Source of the DNA: Harmothoe impar
Lineage: Eukaryota; Annelida; Polychaeta; Phyllodocida; Polynoidae
Assembly (NCBI GenBank): GCA_947462335.1
Contig: OX381719.1
Coordinates: forward strand, 68,747,534-68,811,533
Length of the DNA: 64,000 nucleotides
Direction: 5' to 3'
The notes beneath the pieces are model-generated. The model was not told where the DNA came from and did not search any database. It saw only the letters and a list, made by a program, of their open reading frames with translations. Shown piece by piece: positions 34,431 through 45,649 of this stretch (positions within the stretch are counted from its first letter, which is position 1; each line of letters opens with the position of its first letter). Position numbers and translations under genes: made by a program.

Positions 34431-37400
34431 ATGGCGGCGCCCTTGAGGAAGTGGTTTCTGCGGCGAACGCCAGCAATTTTATCACGACTTGCAACGACTA
34501 CAGAAATATTAGGGGCACAAACAAAGTATAGACTAAAGGTAGACAAGCTGGTCTCATTATCTGCGGAGCGGCGAAGTTTAACTCGCTTTATTCCGCTTGT
34601 GAGCTCACTTTTCTTCCGTAGTTTTCAGTCGCCCAAAGTGAACTCTGACTCTGGCAGTGACAGCAGACGACGCCTGTCGGACCACAGAGACCCCTTTCAG
34701 CCAGATGACAACAACAGACGGCCTCTCAAACTCATGGACTTTGAGGAGTTGATTTGGCCCAACCCCATGAAGTCCATCCGGAACGCTTTCTTCTCCTTCC
34801 TCATTCGGTGCTACTTTGACGAACACTTCAGCAGCAAGACATTCTTAGACGGGTCAGAACAGGTGAGTCGGTGAGGAGGAGTACTAGCAGTGATACTAGT
34901 AGTAGTAGTGGTAGGCCGTCTTGGCTTGGCTTTGGCCCAGGGCTTTGGCTTGGATCAGCCTGTCTACCCCGGGACTTCTCCTGGGATGGATGACCTACCA
35001 AACTGGTACTGAATTAGGCACAACCTCTAGCCTAGACGACACGCACTAAGGGAGTGTTCATTTATTATTTACAGGGGGGGTGGTGGGTTTGGGGGGGGTG
35101 TAAAAATTTCCGACCCCTTCTGAGGGGGGGGGCGTAAAAATTTATGCCCATTTTTAGCCAAAAAGCCTGCGCGTTACTAAAGTTCAAAGGGGGGGGGGGG
35201 CGAAAAATCTTCGGCGAAGGGGGCGCAAAACGTTACATGCGCTCTCGAGGGGGGGTGGCGTAAAAAAAATTCGCCCCTCCGCGCGAAATCTCACCACCCC
35301 CCCCTGTAATTAATAAATGAACACTCCCTAATCCCTATAGGGCAAACGTTCGACCCCTTGATTGCGGTGCTACAATTAGGAGACTAATATACAGTTTCAT
35401 ATGTCGACTGACGGGGTCAAAAAATGAGTTGATCAAAAGCTTGGTGGATCCAAGAAGTGATACCCAGTACACATCTCATATCTGGAGAAGCTGGTATCAA
35501 GATTTGTACATACACTTTAATCTTCCTTAACTGTATTCTTTTAGCTGCATCTATATATATGTGTGTTTTTATAGCCTATGGACACTAAAATGTACTACGA
35601 TTGAGTCTGAAATAAATATTTGAATTGAATTGAAAATAAAAACCTTGGATCTCTCTTGAAGGGGGGGGGGGTCAAAACAATTTGACCTGCTTTGAGCAAA
35701 AAGCCTGTGCGTTACTATGCTTCAAAGTCCTGGGCGCCCGCCAATTTTCGACCTATGATATAGGGGGGTGGGGGTAAAAAATGTCGACCCCTTGACCGGG
35801 GTGTAAAAATGTTTGTGCGCTCCTCACGAAAAACCCACCATCCCCTTAAATGTTTAATGGCTCCAAATGATAAACATTTTGTCTTCAATATTATGGGTTC
35901 ATATTTAAGAAACTGGTCAGAATAATGATATTATGTGTCATTTAGATGAATCTTTCTATTACCTGGTATATACTAGGCATGGGCGGATCCAGGAATTTGG
36001 GAGTGGGGGGGGGACGTGATATAGGGAATGTAGGCCTACTGGGGGTATTTACATAAATTCTCCCCTGATACTGCGCCTGCCAGTGTCCCGGCTGTGTGCG
36101 CTTAGCCTGCATGAGGGAACATGGCTTGTGTAAGATACAAAGATACAGGTCACTTTGGCCCCTCTTGGGGGGGGGGGGTCAAAAAAATGTAACCTGTTTT
36201 GAGCCAAAAGCATGCACGTTACTATGCCTCAAAGGGCCCGCACGCACTGATTTTCGACTCATAAGGGGGGGGGGATTTCGACCCCTTGACCAGGGGGGGT
36301 TATAAAAAATTTCGCTATGGGCCTGATCTTAATGTATAGAAGTGAACCCGCGGTAAGGAAGGAATTGTGCACTGCAGACCCAAATCTTTGGTTTCGATAG
36401 AGTGTAGTGGTGACGTAGCCGCCATAGGCTCCAACTGGTGTTTTCCAGGTGGACAGCTTTGCCACTGTCGTCGTCTTGTTCCATAACAGGGCTGGGCAGC
36501 TGTTGCAATGTCGCAAAAAATGTGTGACAGTGGTTTTAAAAAATGCAACAGGGACATCAGGGAGAGTCTGGGCTTTCTAAGGGAGTGGTCATTTTTTAAC
36601 AACAGGGGGGGGGTCGGTGGATTTTCGCGAGAGCGGGTCGAAATTTTTTTGGTCCCCCCCACGGGAGGGGTCGAAATTTTTTTGGTCCCCCCCCTCAGGC
36701 AAGTTGAAATTGAGCGCGGCCGACCCCTTTGAGCTATAGTAACGCGCGGGCTTTTCCACTAAAATGGGGTGCAATTTGTTTGGTCCCCCCCTCAAGAGGG
36801 GTCCAAATTTTTTTGGTCCCCCCCCTTCAAGGGGTCCAAATTTTTTTGGTCCCCCCCCCAAATCCACCAACCCCCCCCTGTTGTTAAAAAATGACCACTC
36901 CCTAAAGCTGAAATAATTTTGTAAATATTCCAATTAGAACCAAAGTTAGGACTATTTCAATAGATTCCCTCTCCCAGTGTTCCTAGTGAAATACTCCCCC
37001 CTAAACCCCTCAGCAAACACCCATCTCACAATGGTTTTTCAAAATTTTCTTGGATTTATGCAGTCACAAACCCCTCAGAGTAGACCCATCTCAAGGTGGA
37101 ATTCCAAACTTTTCCTGGACCAATTTTCTCATAGCCTCTCAATCCCCTCAAAATATACCAATCTACAGATAGAATTACAAAGTTCTCCTGGACCAATATG
37201 CCCCCAAAGCACGACAAAATGCATCAATCTAAAGGTAGATTTTCTAAATTTTCCTGGAGCAACATGCTTCCAAAATGATCACAATACATGGTGAAATTTC
37301 TAGATTTTCCTGGAACAACATGCTCCCCAAACCATCATTAAAACATCTATCTAAAAGGTAGAAGTTCCAAATCTCGGCTGAGCAGTATGCTCTCAAACCC

Positions 37401-40400
37401 CTCATTCTAAAAATAGAAACTCAAAGTTTTCCTGGATCCACATGCCCCCAAAAGTACTTAGAAAACACCAATCTTAAGGTAGAATTTCAAAATTCTCTGA
37501 GAGCAATATGCCACCAAATTCTCAGAATGCACCATTCTAAAGTTATTTTCTGGGAGGAATGTGCCCAAAACAGAATGCACAAATCTAAAGGCAGAATTCA
37601 GAGAATTCATATTAGCGATTTGCCCTGAAAGTGACAAACCCCTCAGAGCACACCACACCAAACTAAAGACAGTAATCAAAATTCTTTTTTATTACACACC
37701 CGAAATTCACCTCTTTTACCCCTTTTTGTGGTTTTTTTTTTTTTGGGGGGGGGGGGGGATCCTACACCACACACACATCTATCTAGGTAGTCAATGTGGA
37801 TCTGTATGAAATACTTTGCTCCAAAGATTCCTTGGTTTGCTCCAGCATATCAAAACATGCCCAGCCCTGCATAACTGGCCACCCATGATTAGTCAGGCGT
37901 GCTAATTAAGCTTCTAACCACCCTCCTCTACACCAGGTGTGGTCCACGGATATGTTAGGGCACATGAAGCCCCCCACCCCCCCCCACCACCCCCCGGACT
38001 GCACAGCCCATTCAGACCCCTCTCCGCGTGAAAGCTGTGCCACTCCCGTGATGCATCATGACTCCTAGATAGTATCCCTTTAAGGACGGCATAGTGTTAT
38101 AATATTATAAGCGGTATGATCCAGAATCCTAATAAAAGGCCGTTCACCACACCTATGGTGTGCTTATCTTAAATCAGAACCATTTCCCCCTCGTAACTGT
38201 ACGTTTTACATTGCAGGGCATCAATGTGGTGTCGAATCTCATCTCCAGCGGCCAGTTCTCTGAGTTGGACGGACTTGTGACCAGAGAGGTAAGCCTCAAA
38301 ATGACGCAGGGCTCGGCAAATCAATCTGTGTGTCAATTGAGCTAGTATAGGTAGTGAAATACCACAGATTTTGGAAGCATACATGTAAAATCAATCGTCT
38401 TCAATTTTCATGAGGCCACATGCAACCATTTGTTTGGTTTTATAAGGACAATATTGAATGCAACTTTAAAACTTCAACAACACAGAATAGACATTTGACA
38501 TTTGAGCTAATATTTGGTGAAGTAACGAAATTTAAGCAGTGTATTTCTCCTTGTTTATCAAGTCTATGGTATTTCATCTTTATATTGATTATGATCACAT
38601 AATATGTACATAGCGAGGCCATTCTTGATTGAAGTTATAAAAAGACTTATTTCCTCTAGGTCAAAATCACCATGATATTTCGAAAAATGTCCGAGATGCT
38701 CATAATCAATTGTACTTGGCCAAAGATAAATGTTTTCCCTAGATGTTTACACTTTGTTGTTTCAGGCACAAAGAGAGATTAAGAGGAACTATGAGCAGCT
38801 CTCCGTCCAGCAGCAGAAGTTCATCGCCGTAAACCCCAGCGACATCTTCTTCCGCTTCATCCACGAGATCGGCATCATCCTCGACGACAAAACCAGTGAG
38901 TTCTTCTTTCCATTCCATGTTTGCTGAATCCGTACATTGGTTACCTTGGGGTACTGAAAGTGGGTAAATAAGTTCTGACGTCCCGGAACCAGCAGAACTG
39001 AAACAACAATGTCTGGCTCATCTTAGAAACACGCCCATAAAAATAGAAACAAGGAACTTATATTGAAGAATTTTATGTGTTATTTTGATTTAAACATGGA
39101 ATAAGAAGGGAACTCACTACAAGGAAGGATATTGGCACTATCGGGAGGACCTGCGGGACAGATGTGCCCATGTCCTTCCTAGACGTGAGGTCCCTGATAG
39201 TACCATTTATAATCTACTAATGCCTCAAGATGTGTTCCATTCTTGTCATGACGCACCAACGCACGGTCTGGTACACAACTCTAACCTGGTTAGGGGGTGC
39301 ACGGTCTGGTGCACAACTCTAACCTGGTTAGGGGGTGCACGGTCTGGTGCACAACTCTAACCTGGTTAGGGGGTGCACGGTCTGGTGCACAACTCTAACC
39401 TGGTTAGGGGGTGCACGGTCTGGTACACAACTCTAACCTGGTTAGGGGGTGCACGGTCTGGTACACAACTCTAACCCGGTCAGGGGGTGCACGGTCTGGT
39501 ACACAACCCTAACCCGGTCAGGGGGTGCACGGTCTGGTACACAACCCTAACCCGGTCAGGGGGTGCACGGTCTGGTACACAACTCCAACCCGGTCAGGGG
39601 GTGCACGGTCTGGTACACAACCCCAACCCGGTCAGGGGGTGCACGGTCTGGTACAAAACCCCAACCCGGTCAGGGGGTGCACGGTCTGGTACACAACCCC
39701 AACCCGGTCAGGGGGTGCACGGTCTGGTACAAAACCCCAACCCGGTCAGGGGGTGCACGGTCTGGTACACAACTCCAACCCGGTCAGGGGGTGCACGGTC
39801 TGGTACACAACCCCAACCCGGTCAGGGGGTGCACGGTCTGGTACACAACTCTAACCTGGTCAGGGGGTGCATGGTCTGGTACACAACTCTAACCTGGTTA
39901 GGGGGTGCACGGTCTGGTACACAACTCTAACCCGGTCAGGGGGTGCACGGTCTGGTACACAACTCCAACCCGGTCAGGGGTGCACGGTCTGGTACACAAC
40001 CTGGTCAGGGGGTGCACGGTCTGGTACACAACTCTAACCTGGTCAGGGGGTGCACGGTCTGGTACACAACTCTAACCTGGTCAGGGGGTGCACGGTCTGG
40101 TACACAACTCTAACCTGGTTAGGGGGTGCACGGTCTGGTACACAACTCTAACCTGGTCAGGGGGTGCACGGTCTGGTACACAACTCTAACCTAGTTAGGG
40201 GGTGCATTGTCTGGTACATTACTCTAACTTTGTTTGTTACAGACGAGCGGTTCGTGGAGATCACGGTGGTGTTTCAGGGGGTGCATGGTCTGGTACATTA
40301 CTCTAAATTTGTTTGTTACAGACGAGCGGTTCGTGGAGATCACGGCGGTGTTTCAGGGGGTGCACGGTCTGGTACATAACTCTACCTTTGTTTGTTACAG

Positions 40401-41200
40401 ACGAGCGGTTCGTGGAGATCACGGCGGTGTTTCAGGGGGTGCACGGTCTGGTACATAACTCTACCTTTGTTTGTTACAGACGAGCGGTTTGTGGAGATCA
40501 CGGCGGTGTTTCAGGGGGTGCACGGTCTGGTACATTACTCTAACTTTGTTTGTTACAGACGAGCGGTTCGTGGAGATCACGGCGGTGTTTCAGGGGGTGC
40601 ATGGTCTGGAGGAGGCTAAGACCAGGAACCCTGACAGTTTTTCAGAGGAGCTGCGTGATGCACACGACAAGGTCTACGTGTGTAACTACAGGTGGGCACC
40701 TCATGTCATGTCACATACTGTAAACCAAGATATTTTCGCTGGTATAAATTTTCAAAAGATTTGCTAAAAAGTACAATTCTGCTCAGATTTAAATTCACAG
40801 ATTTTGAAATATGGTAGATGTACAACAATTTTGGATAGATATTTGCGCTGTACATATTTTCACAGATTTTAATATCCGCGGAATCCATGAAAATATGTAT
40901 GGCATAAAATAAAGTACCATAAATTCCTGCGTCTAACCCACACGTTGACTAGGAGTATCCTATAACTCGCACCTAAGTTTTAAGAATTGCTATCTTAGTA
41001 CTGTACTGTACTTCTAAGCTGTGGCGTACATGGAGGGATAGCCTCAGTGTGATCTGGTTAGGACATTTCCCCTTTTTTTCATTGCGTACAGGTTGGTCCG
41101 TGAATACACCAAGGGGAAGGAAGACGACTGGATCATCAACAAACTCAACCACTTCAAAGCCAAAGAACTTGTTGACCGCTCAGACCTTTTTCAACGCTAA
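34431..41200 (+). CDS. MAIP1: MAIP1, m-AAA protease-interacting protein 1 (mitochondrial), 5 exons, 291 residues
   Basis: Exons: 34431-34862, 38217-38288, 38766-38895, 40559-40691, 41092-41200. All introns are GT-AG, phases agree and the total is 876 nt including TAA. The start MAAPLRKWFLRRTP opens an Arg-rich, acid-poor presequence typical of mitochondrial import. The conserved part begins near residue 105 (WPNPMKSIRNAFFSFLIRCYFD) and runs through GQFSELDGLVTRE, ERFVEITAVFQGV, KVYVCNYRLVREYTKGK and DDWIINKLNHFK. This follows the human MAIP1 (C2orf47) pattern at the same length and belongs to the Tim44-like fold. Family role: matrix protein that binds the m-AAA protease AFG3L2 and supports assembly of EMRE with the mitochondrial calcium uniporter. 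AATAAA at 41199-41204 overlaps the stop codon region. Exon 4 has four upstream copies of its own 3' splice site. Confidence 0.93.
35050..35328. mobile_element. G-rich palindromic MITE, copy 3 (TAA target duplication)
   Basis: Ends GGGAGTGTTCATTTATTATT and its inverted repeat, flanked by TAA on both sides. Located in MAIP1 intron 1. Partial relatives are at about 32830-33005, 35655-35850, 36145-36310, 41755-41835 and 52985-53182. Confidence 0.78.
36581..36902. mobile_element. G-rich palindromic MITE, copy 4 (TAA target duplication)
   Basis: Ends GGGAGTGGTCATTTTTTAAC and its inverted repeat, flanked by TAA on both sides. Contains GTAACGCGCGGGCTTTT, the reverse-strand form of the family core. 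Confidence 0.8.
36990..37690. repeat. degenerate 80-85 bp tandem repeat, about 8 diverged copies
   Basis: Each unit contains variants of AATCTAAAGGTAGAATTTC, then TTTTCCTGGACCAACATGC, then CCCCCAAAnCCCTCA. The copies are strongly diverged, so the array is old compared with the other minisatellites in the window. Confidence 0.75.
39260..40235. repeat. 38-bp minisatellite, about 25 copies, in MAIP1 intron 3
   Basis: Units are GGGGGTGCACGGTCTGGTAC plus ACAACTCTAACCTGGTCA, with C/T variants. The core GGGGGTGCA(C/T)GGTCTGG is also the MAIP1 exon-4 sequence at 40595-40611, so the array seems to have grown from exon sequence. Translated frames through it are artefacts. Confidence 0.9.
40228..40610 (+). 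repeat. 79-bp tandem repeat, 5 copies, each with a MAIP1 exon-4 3' splice site
   Basis: Each unit carries a pyrimidine-rich TTTGTTTGTTACAG acceptor followed by ACGAGCGGTTCGTGGAGATC, at 79-bp spacing. Only the last copy (exon start 40559) leads into the rest of exon 4. The four upstream acceptors would add 79, 158, 237 or 316 nt. The 237-nt one keeps frame but reads into TAA at 40456-40458, and the others shift frame. Confidence 0.88.
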
Positions 41201-42497
41201 TAAAACATATTTTCTCTTTTTGATTTCAAACACAGTCATCCGTCTAACTCACTTCAATAATGCTATAACACATTAAAGTGAACAAAGATACAAGAATGTA
41301 CTGAGATTATGTTGTCCCATGGTGAGAATGTAGCGAGTGGTCAGTGTGTGTCAGGCTGAGCGTGTGGAGTCTTAGACGTGTCAACATTTCAGCACCGACT
41401 CAGCCGTGTCAATAAAAATGTGAAACTAGAATGCTTTTCTCAGCTTGTATGTATCATATATGGGGGAAAATATTGTCTCAATTTGTGTAAATTATATATA
41501 TGGACGAAAATCGTTTCTCAATTTGTGCTTGATGTTAAAATTAATAGTACATCCAAAAATCATATTTTGTAAATGCATGTGTCTCTCCTATTTTGAAGTA
41601 ACTCAGACCTAAATGCCTGAATAAGGTTTTGGGAATATTTTACAACTCTTCATATTTTGTAAATGCCACTTAAATTTGGTCCTCATGTGTACACAATATT
41701 GTATTAGCAAAAACACAGTGTGTTACTTTAGCGCCGGGGCCAGCTTCGGTAAATTTGAACCATGCTTGGGAGGAACAAAATATTAAAAATTCGAACCCCT
41801 CTCATAGGAATTTGTTGTTTAAAAAAACACTCCCTATTAAAGGTGTATAGCAGGCTAAAAACAACTTCCTTAAAAGATGAAATAATTTGCCTATTTGTAC
41901 CTTTTGACACAAGGTCAGTTATCACCTAAGATAACTAGGCCAGCCCTATTGGAAATAGAAATTAGTAGAAACTTAGTATTTTTAACTAGCCCCTGGGGCA
42001 ATTCTGTGGTAACCATGTTGGTATATCATCTACAAGATGCTGCAGCATGAACTGTGTCCTGCTGTCTTGCAGTACACACAAATAAACAGTCGGTCTATCA
42101 GTAAGGCCTGTTGTGCCGTGATCTAGCGTCAATACGGGCAGTCCTTGAGGTGACATCCTGTATTTAATGATGTTATCACATACACACACAAACACCAGCA
42201 GTTTAGTCAAACACAAGTCTTTCCTGGAAAAGTATTCTAACAGGGTTCCCATCCATCAGTTAAGTCTCTGCGGAAACCTGCAGGACAGTGGAAATGTCCG
42301 GTCCAGCAGATTGACAAGTGTAGTCACATGTTGGGCTTTTCTGAACTAAAATAGTTTTGTTGGGTTTCAAAACCTGTAATATATTTGTCGATATTTTGTC
42401 CTGCTTTGGCCATTATTACTAATATAATGTACAATACTGTTTTCTAGTTAAAATGCATAAATCAGCAGAGATGTCATGTAATCATTCACTCATTTAA
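41201..42497. other. downstream of MAIP1, no gene seen
   Basis: AT-rich sequence with a partial G-rich MITE near 41755-41835. No exon with conserved protein similarity was recognised on either strand. Confidence 0.5.
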
Positions 42498-43106
42498 GGT
42501 GGGTCAATGCCTTGATGTAAAAGTAGCTAGATTTTCGTCAGGTTTTCACCATAAGACCATGATAGCATACACTTTCCAAAGAAACTGAGAAAATAGGGGG
42601 GTCCCGGGCTACTTTCTGAGATATTTAAGCCTTAAGTTAATGTCTCATGTGATGGATTATACAGTGTTTTGCCACATATCTGCATGAAATTGTATGAAAA
42701 GTAGCTAAACTTCTATATAACTCTCCCAGAGTGTAGGCTTTGATGTTTTTCTATCTAGAGAATACATTTTGAACACATGGTCCCGCACACATTTCTAAGG
42801 TTTAGGCCCATCAAAATAAAAAAGTTGAAAAGAAATAGAAATATACTGAGGGCTGCCTATGTATGACTTCCAATGGGGACAACCACTACAGACTGCATAG
42901 CACAGTGGTAGAATGGATGCCTTCATATTCAAAGGTTGGTGGTTCTCGCGCCGGTCAGGGAAAATTCATACACTATTTTATGACCATTTGATATTACTTA
43001 GGCCAATTTGAAACAAGGGTGCCCTGGTGTTCTATGGTCAAACTAGAGAATTTACCTGCGCAGAAAACGGCGCCAGTGGACAAAAAAGGCATCACATTGA
43101 CCCACC
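42498..43106. mobile_element. 609-bp TTAA-flanked inverted-repeat element (piggyBac-like MITE)
   Basis: The ends GGTGGGTCAATG and CATTGACCCACC are inverted repeats flanked on both sides by TTAA (42494-42497 and 43107-43110), the target specificity of piggyBac transposons. No transposase ORF is present. The interior carries a tRNA-like segment (42886-42955). Confidence 0.7.
42886..42955 (+). other. degenerate tRNA-like segment
   Basis: TAGCACAGTGGTAGAATGG resembles a polymerase III A box, and GGTTCTCGCGCC about 40 bases later resembles a weak B box. Folding into a full cloverleaf is not convincing. It is more likely a tRNA-derived relic inside the TTAA element than a working tRNA gene. Confidence 0.3.
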
Positions 43107-43224
43107 TTAAGGACAACATGCTTATTGGAGCTGTATTGCACCATCAAGCGTTAAAGATTTCCACAGATTTCCACAAAAAATACTAGGCATGGAGAAATGG
43201 CTCTGTATGAAACAACATGGTGAT

Positions 43225-43424
43225 NNNNNNNNNNNNNNNNNNNNNNNNNNNNNNNNNNNNNNNNNNNNNNNNNNNNNNNNNNNNNNNNNNNNNNNNNNNN
43301 NNNNNNNNNNNNNNNNNNNNNNNNNNNNNNNNNNNNNNNNNNNNNNNNNNNNNNNNNNNNNNNNNNNNNNNNNNNNNNNNNNNNNNNNNNNNNNNNNNNN
43401 NNNNNNNNNNNNNNNNNNNNNNNN
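43225..43424. other. assembly gap (200 N)
   Basis: Exactly 200 undetermined bases. Frames reported across it are meaningless inside the N run. Confidence 1.
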
Positions 43425-43646
43425 GGTGGGGACGTTAGCATTATCCAGAATCTCAGAGTTTCTGTGGGTCACTATACTTGATGTCGTCAGTAGCCCATCT
43501 AACCATGTAGCTACATTCTTTAACTCTATACATTTGTCATACACAGGTCTAAATGAAACATCTTCTCGTATATTCCTCGATGTGTGCTGTCTGTCTATCA
43601 ATATTGTTGTACATATAATGATGTATTTGTAAATGTCTCTTTCCAC
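43425..43646 (-). CDS. possible coding fragment ending in the gap
   Basis: A 74-codon open - strand frame runs into the N gap. Residues such as VSFRPVYDKCIELKNVATW and SSIVTHRNSEILDNANVPT have a protein-like composition without repeats. No domain is recognised and no splice site was confirmed. It could be an exon, a transposon fragment or chance. Confidence 0.25.
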
Positions 43647-44170
43647 TCTGTGTGTAGAATCCTATAGAGTTTTAAAACATAGTTGTATATCAGAGAGAAA
43701 GAGAGAGAACGAGGCCGTAAGGAAAAGGACAGTATCTGAGAGACCGAGTCCAGTCAAGTATCACAAACCATGACATTGAAAAGGCTAATTTAAGCAGTTG
43801 TGGCATAATTTTATTTCTAAGCAAGAGTTACAAGAAGATTCTGATAATCATAGATATCTGTTTAAAGAACTAAACATGTAGCGTAGAATCCGCGGCTTGT
43901 ACACGAGTCAGAGTCAGCTTGAATTAAATACCAAAAATGTGGGTGCTATGAGAGGTTTTAGAAGTCTACTACAGTACTAACGCCGCCATAATCAGATGCC
44001 CTGTTCGGCTTATAATAGGATTCCCCAAAGTTATAGGGGGAGGTTTATACACGAGTTAGGCGTATACATGGAAATTTACGGTAAGAACTATGAATCAACA
44101 TAAAGATGGTGGTTTCGTTGTCCATCCTTTTTCGTTAGTGCATCTAAATGTCCAGTAAAGCAGCTTATCA

Positions 44171-45649
44171 TCAGTCAGAGACCCAGCGGCTGTGTTGGTG
44201 TTCGTCCAGTAGATCCCACTGTATACCTATATAGCCACTCCGTGACTGGAGCGACGAAACATTGCAACATTTTAAACAGTTTGTTCTGAGTGCCTGAGTG
44301 TGACTCAGAACAAACGCTTTAAAGATGGCCGTGTTTCTCAGCTCGCCATGTGGCCCTAGGGTCGTGTACAGCTTATCCGGCTCGGTACAGCAACAGGGGC
44401 AGTGCTCAGCATCTGTAATGACAAGAAACGAGGAGTACATCCAACAATTACCTTTTGTAAATCATATCAAAATTCCTTCTTTATGATGTTTTATGATCAT
44501 GGCCAATAGATGGATAGTAATCAAATGTTACACATGGGCAGTAATGATTCAGTTATAGTAGGGTCCCTTAGACTCCAATATGGACTCCATCATTCATTTT
44601 GTTATCAGGTCAGTTGTGACCATTTAAAGTAGGTCGAATTGAAAAACTCTAAATGCTGTATCAATTTATAGAGGACACTATCCCATGTTGAAATACACTG
44701 GATTTCATATTTGAATGTAGCCCTAAAGCTGCTTGGCGTCCTCCAATTGTCTAATTAAGACATACTGAACTATTTTAACCTTATTTCCATAATTTGCATA
44801 TTTGTCCTTTAAAAACAGATTTAGGGGGTGCGCGATATTACCACCATGCGCGAAATTACCCACATTTACCCTATAACGTTTCTCTAAGGCTCCTTACTAT
44901 GGCATAACGTTATATAAAGTGTAAAAACGCTATTTTGACGTAAGGCCACTCAAAAAAATAAAATGGTTTCTCATCACCGCACGCATCATAAAAATCGTTT
45001 TTGGGGAAAACTTTTTTTTTTTTTTGCCAAATTTTGATGAAAAACCTCATAAAAATGGACAAAATTGGTAATATTTGGTATCAAATCAAAGCTAATAATG
45101 CCAGTAATGTAGTGGTCTAGAAATAACTCACATTTTCCCTACCTTTAAAGATCAATCAATTCTTAAGCAATAAAATGTGAATTTTGGCCAAAGGAGCCCG
45201 TAAATTATCCTTTACATTTTGGCCTGCAAGTAAAAAGAAGCGTGATGAGAAACCACCTTTTTTTTTGAGTTGCCTAAAATAACGAGTTTTTTTTGTTGGC
45301 TTGGTTACCACTAGGACTCACCTTATGATGATTTACCAGTTGCCTTGGTGTACCTCTTCCATGCCGCGTCGTGAGTTAGTTTATCGTCGTCCAGGTGCCC
45401 AGCCACCAGCTTGAGGATGAAACAGCTGTTGGAACCAACATCAGTACTGTCATCAGTTCTGTTCTTCGCATCATCAGCCAAACTTGCCTTCATGTTGATC
45501 GGCTCATTTGGAGTAGAGTATGCTCTCCACTCGTCTTTGGTTATAACATGGGTCGCATGCCATTTGTTATCAATGGTAGACAGAGTGGTCTTAACTGTTT
45601 TCCCTGTGAGGTTGATGATGTAGCTTTTGTTCCTGTCGTCAAAGGGCAT
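44171..45649 (-). CDS. two-exon gene of unknown function, 184 residues
   Basis: Exon 1 is 45649-45337 and exon 2 is 44412-44171. The donor ACTG|GTAAAT and acceptor TTACAG|AT join in phase 1, and the frame closes with TGA after RWVSD. The start MPFDDRNKSYIINLTG is about 95 bases below a TATATAAG box (45750-45743, - strand), and no closer ATG is available. Exon 1 encodes a polar protein with KTVKTTLSTIDNKWH and HDAAWKRYTKAT. Exon 2 is cysteine-rich at its start (AEHCPCCCTEPDKLYTTLG). No signal peptide, membrane segment or known domain is recognised. Without splicing, exon 1 alone would stop four codons further on (GKSS), so a one-exon protein is possible. Intron 1 contains a TAA-flanked MITE. 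Confidence 0.45.
44944..45274. mobile_element. MITE, GGTTTCTCATCACC family (331 bp), TAA target duplication
   Basis: Left end GGCCACTCAAAAAAATAAAA followed by GGTTTCTCATCACC. The right end has the inverted forms GTGATGAGAAACCACC and GAGTTGCC. TAA flanks both ends (44941-44943 and 45275-45277). It sits in the intron of the two-exon unknown gene. Confidence 0.75.

Larger units (their letters stand above)
34863..38216 (+). other. MAIP1 intron 1 (3.35 kb), mostly mobile-element sequence
   Basis: The intron holds two complete G-rich palindromic MITEs, two partial ones and a degenerate 80-bp tandem array. It also has an AATAAATATTTGAATTGAATTG tail near 35610 resembling the 3' end of a non-LTR retrotransposon. 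No coding exon is seen. Confidence 0.7.

Noticed and set aside
39487..40543. Series of overlapping + strand ORFs with VHGLVHN / VWYTTP repeats
   Set aside because: They are translations of the 38-bp and 79-bp tandem repeats in MAIP1 intron 3. Only the final copy of the exon-4 start belongs to a gene.
42886..42955. Functional tRNA gene
   Set aside because: The B box is poor and a stable cloverleaf with a clear anticodon arm could not be drawn. It lies inside a transposable element.
43122..43646. 174-codon ORF crossing the N gap
   Set aside because: The middle is undetermined sequence. Only the part right of the gap is kept, as a low-confidence fragment.
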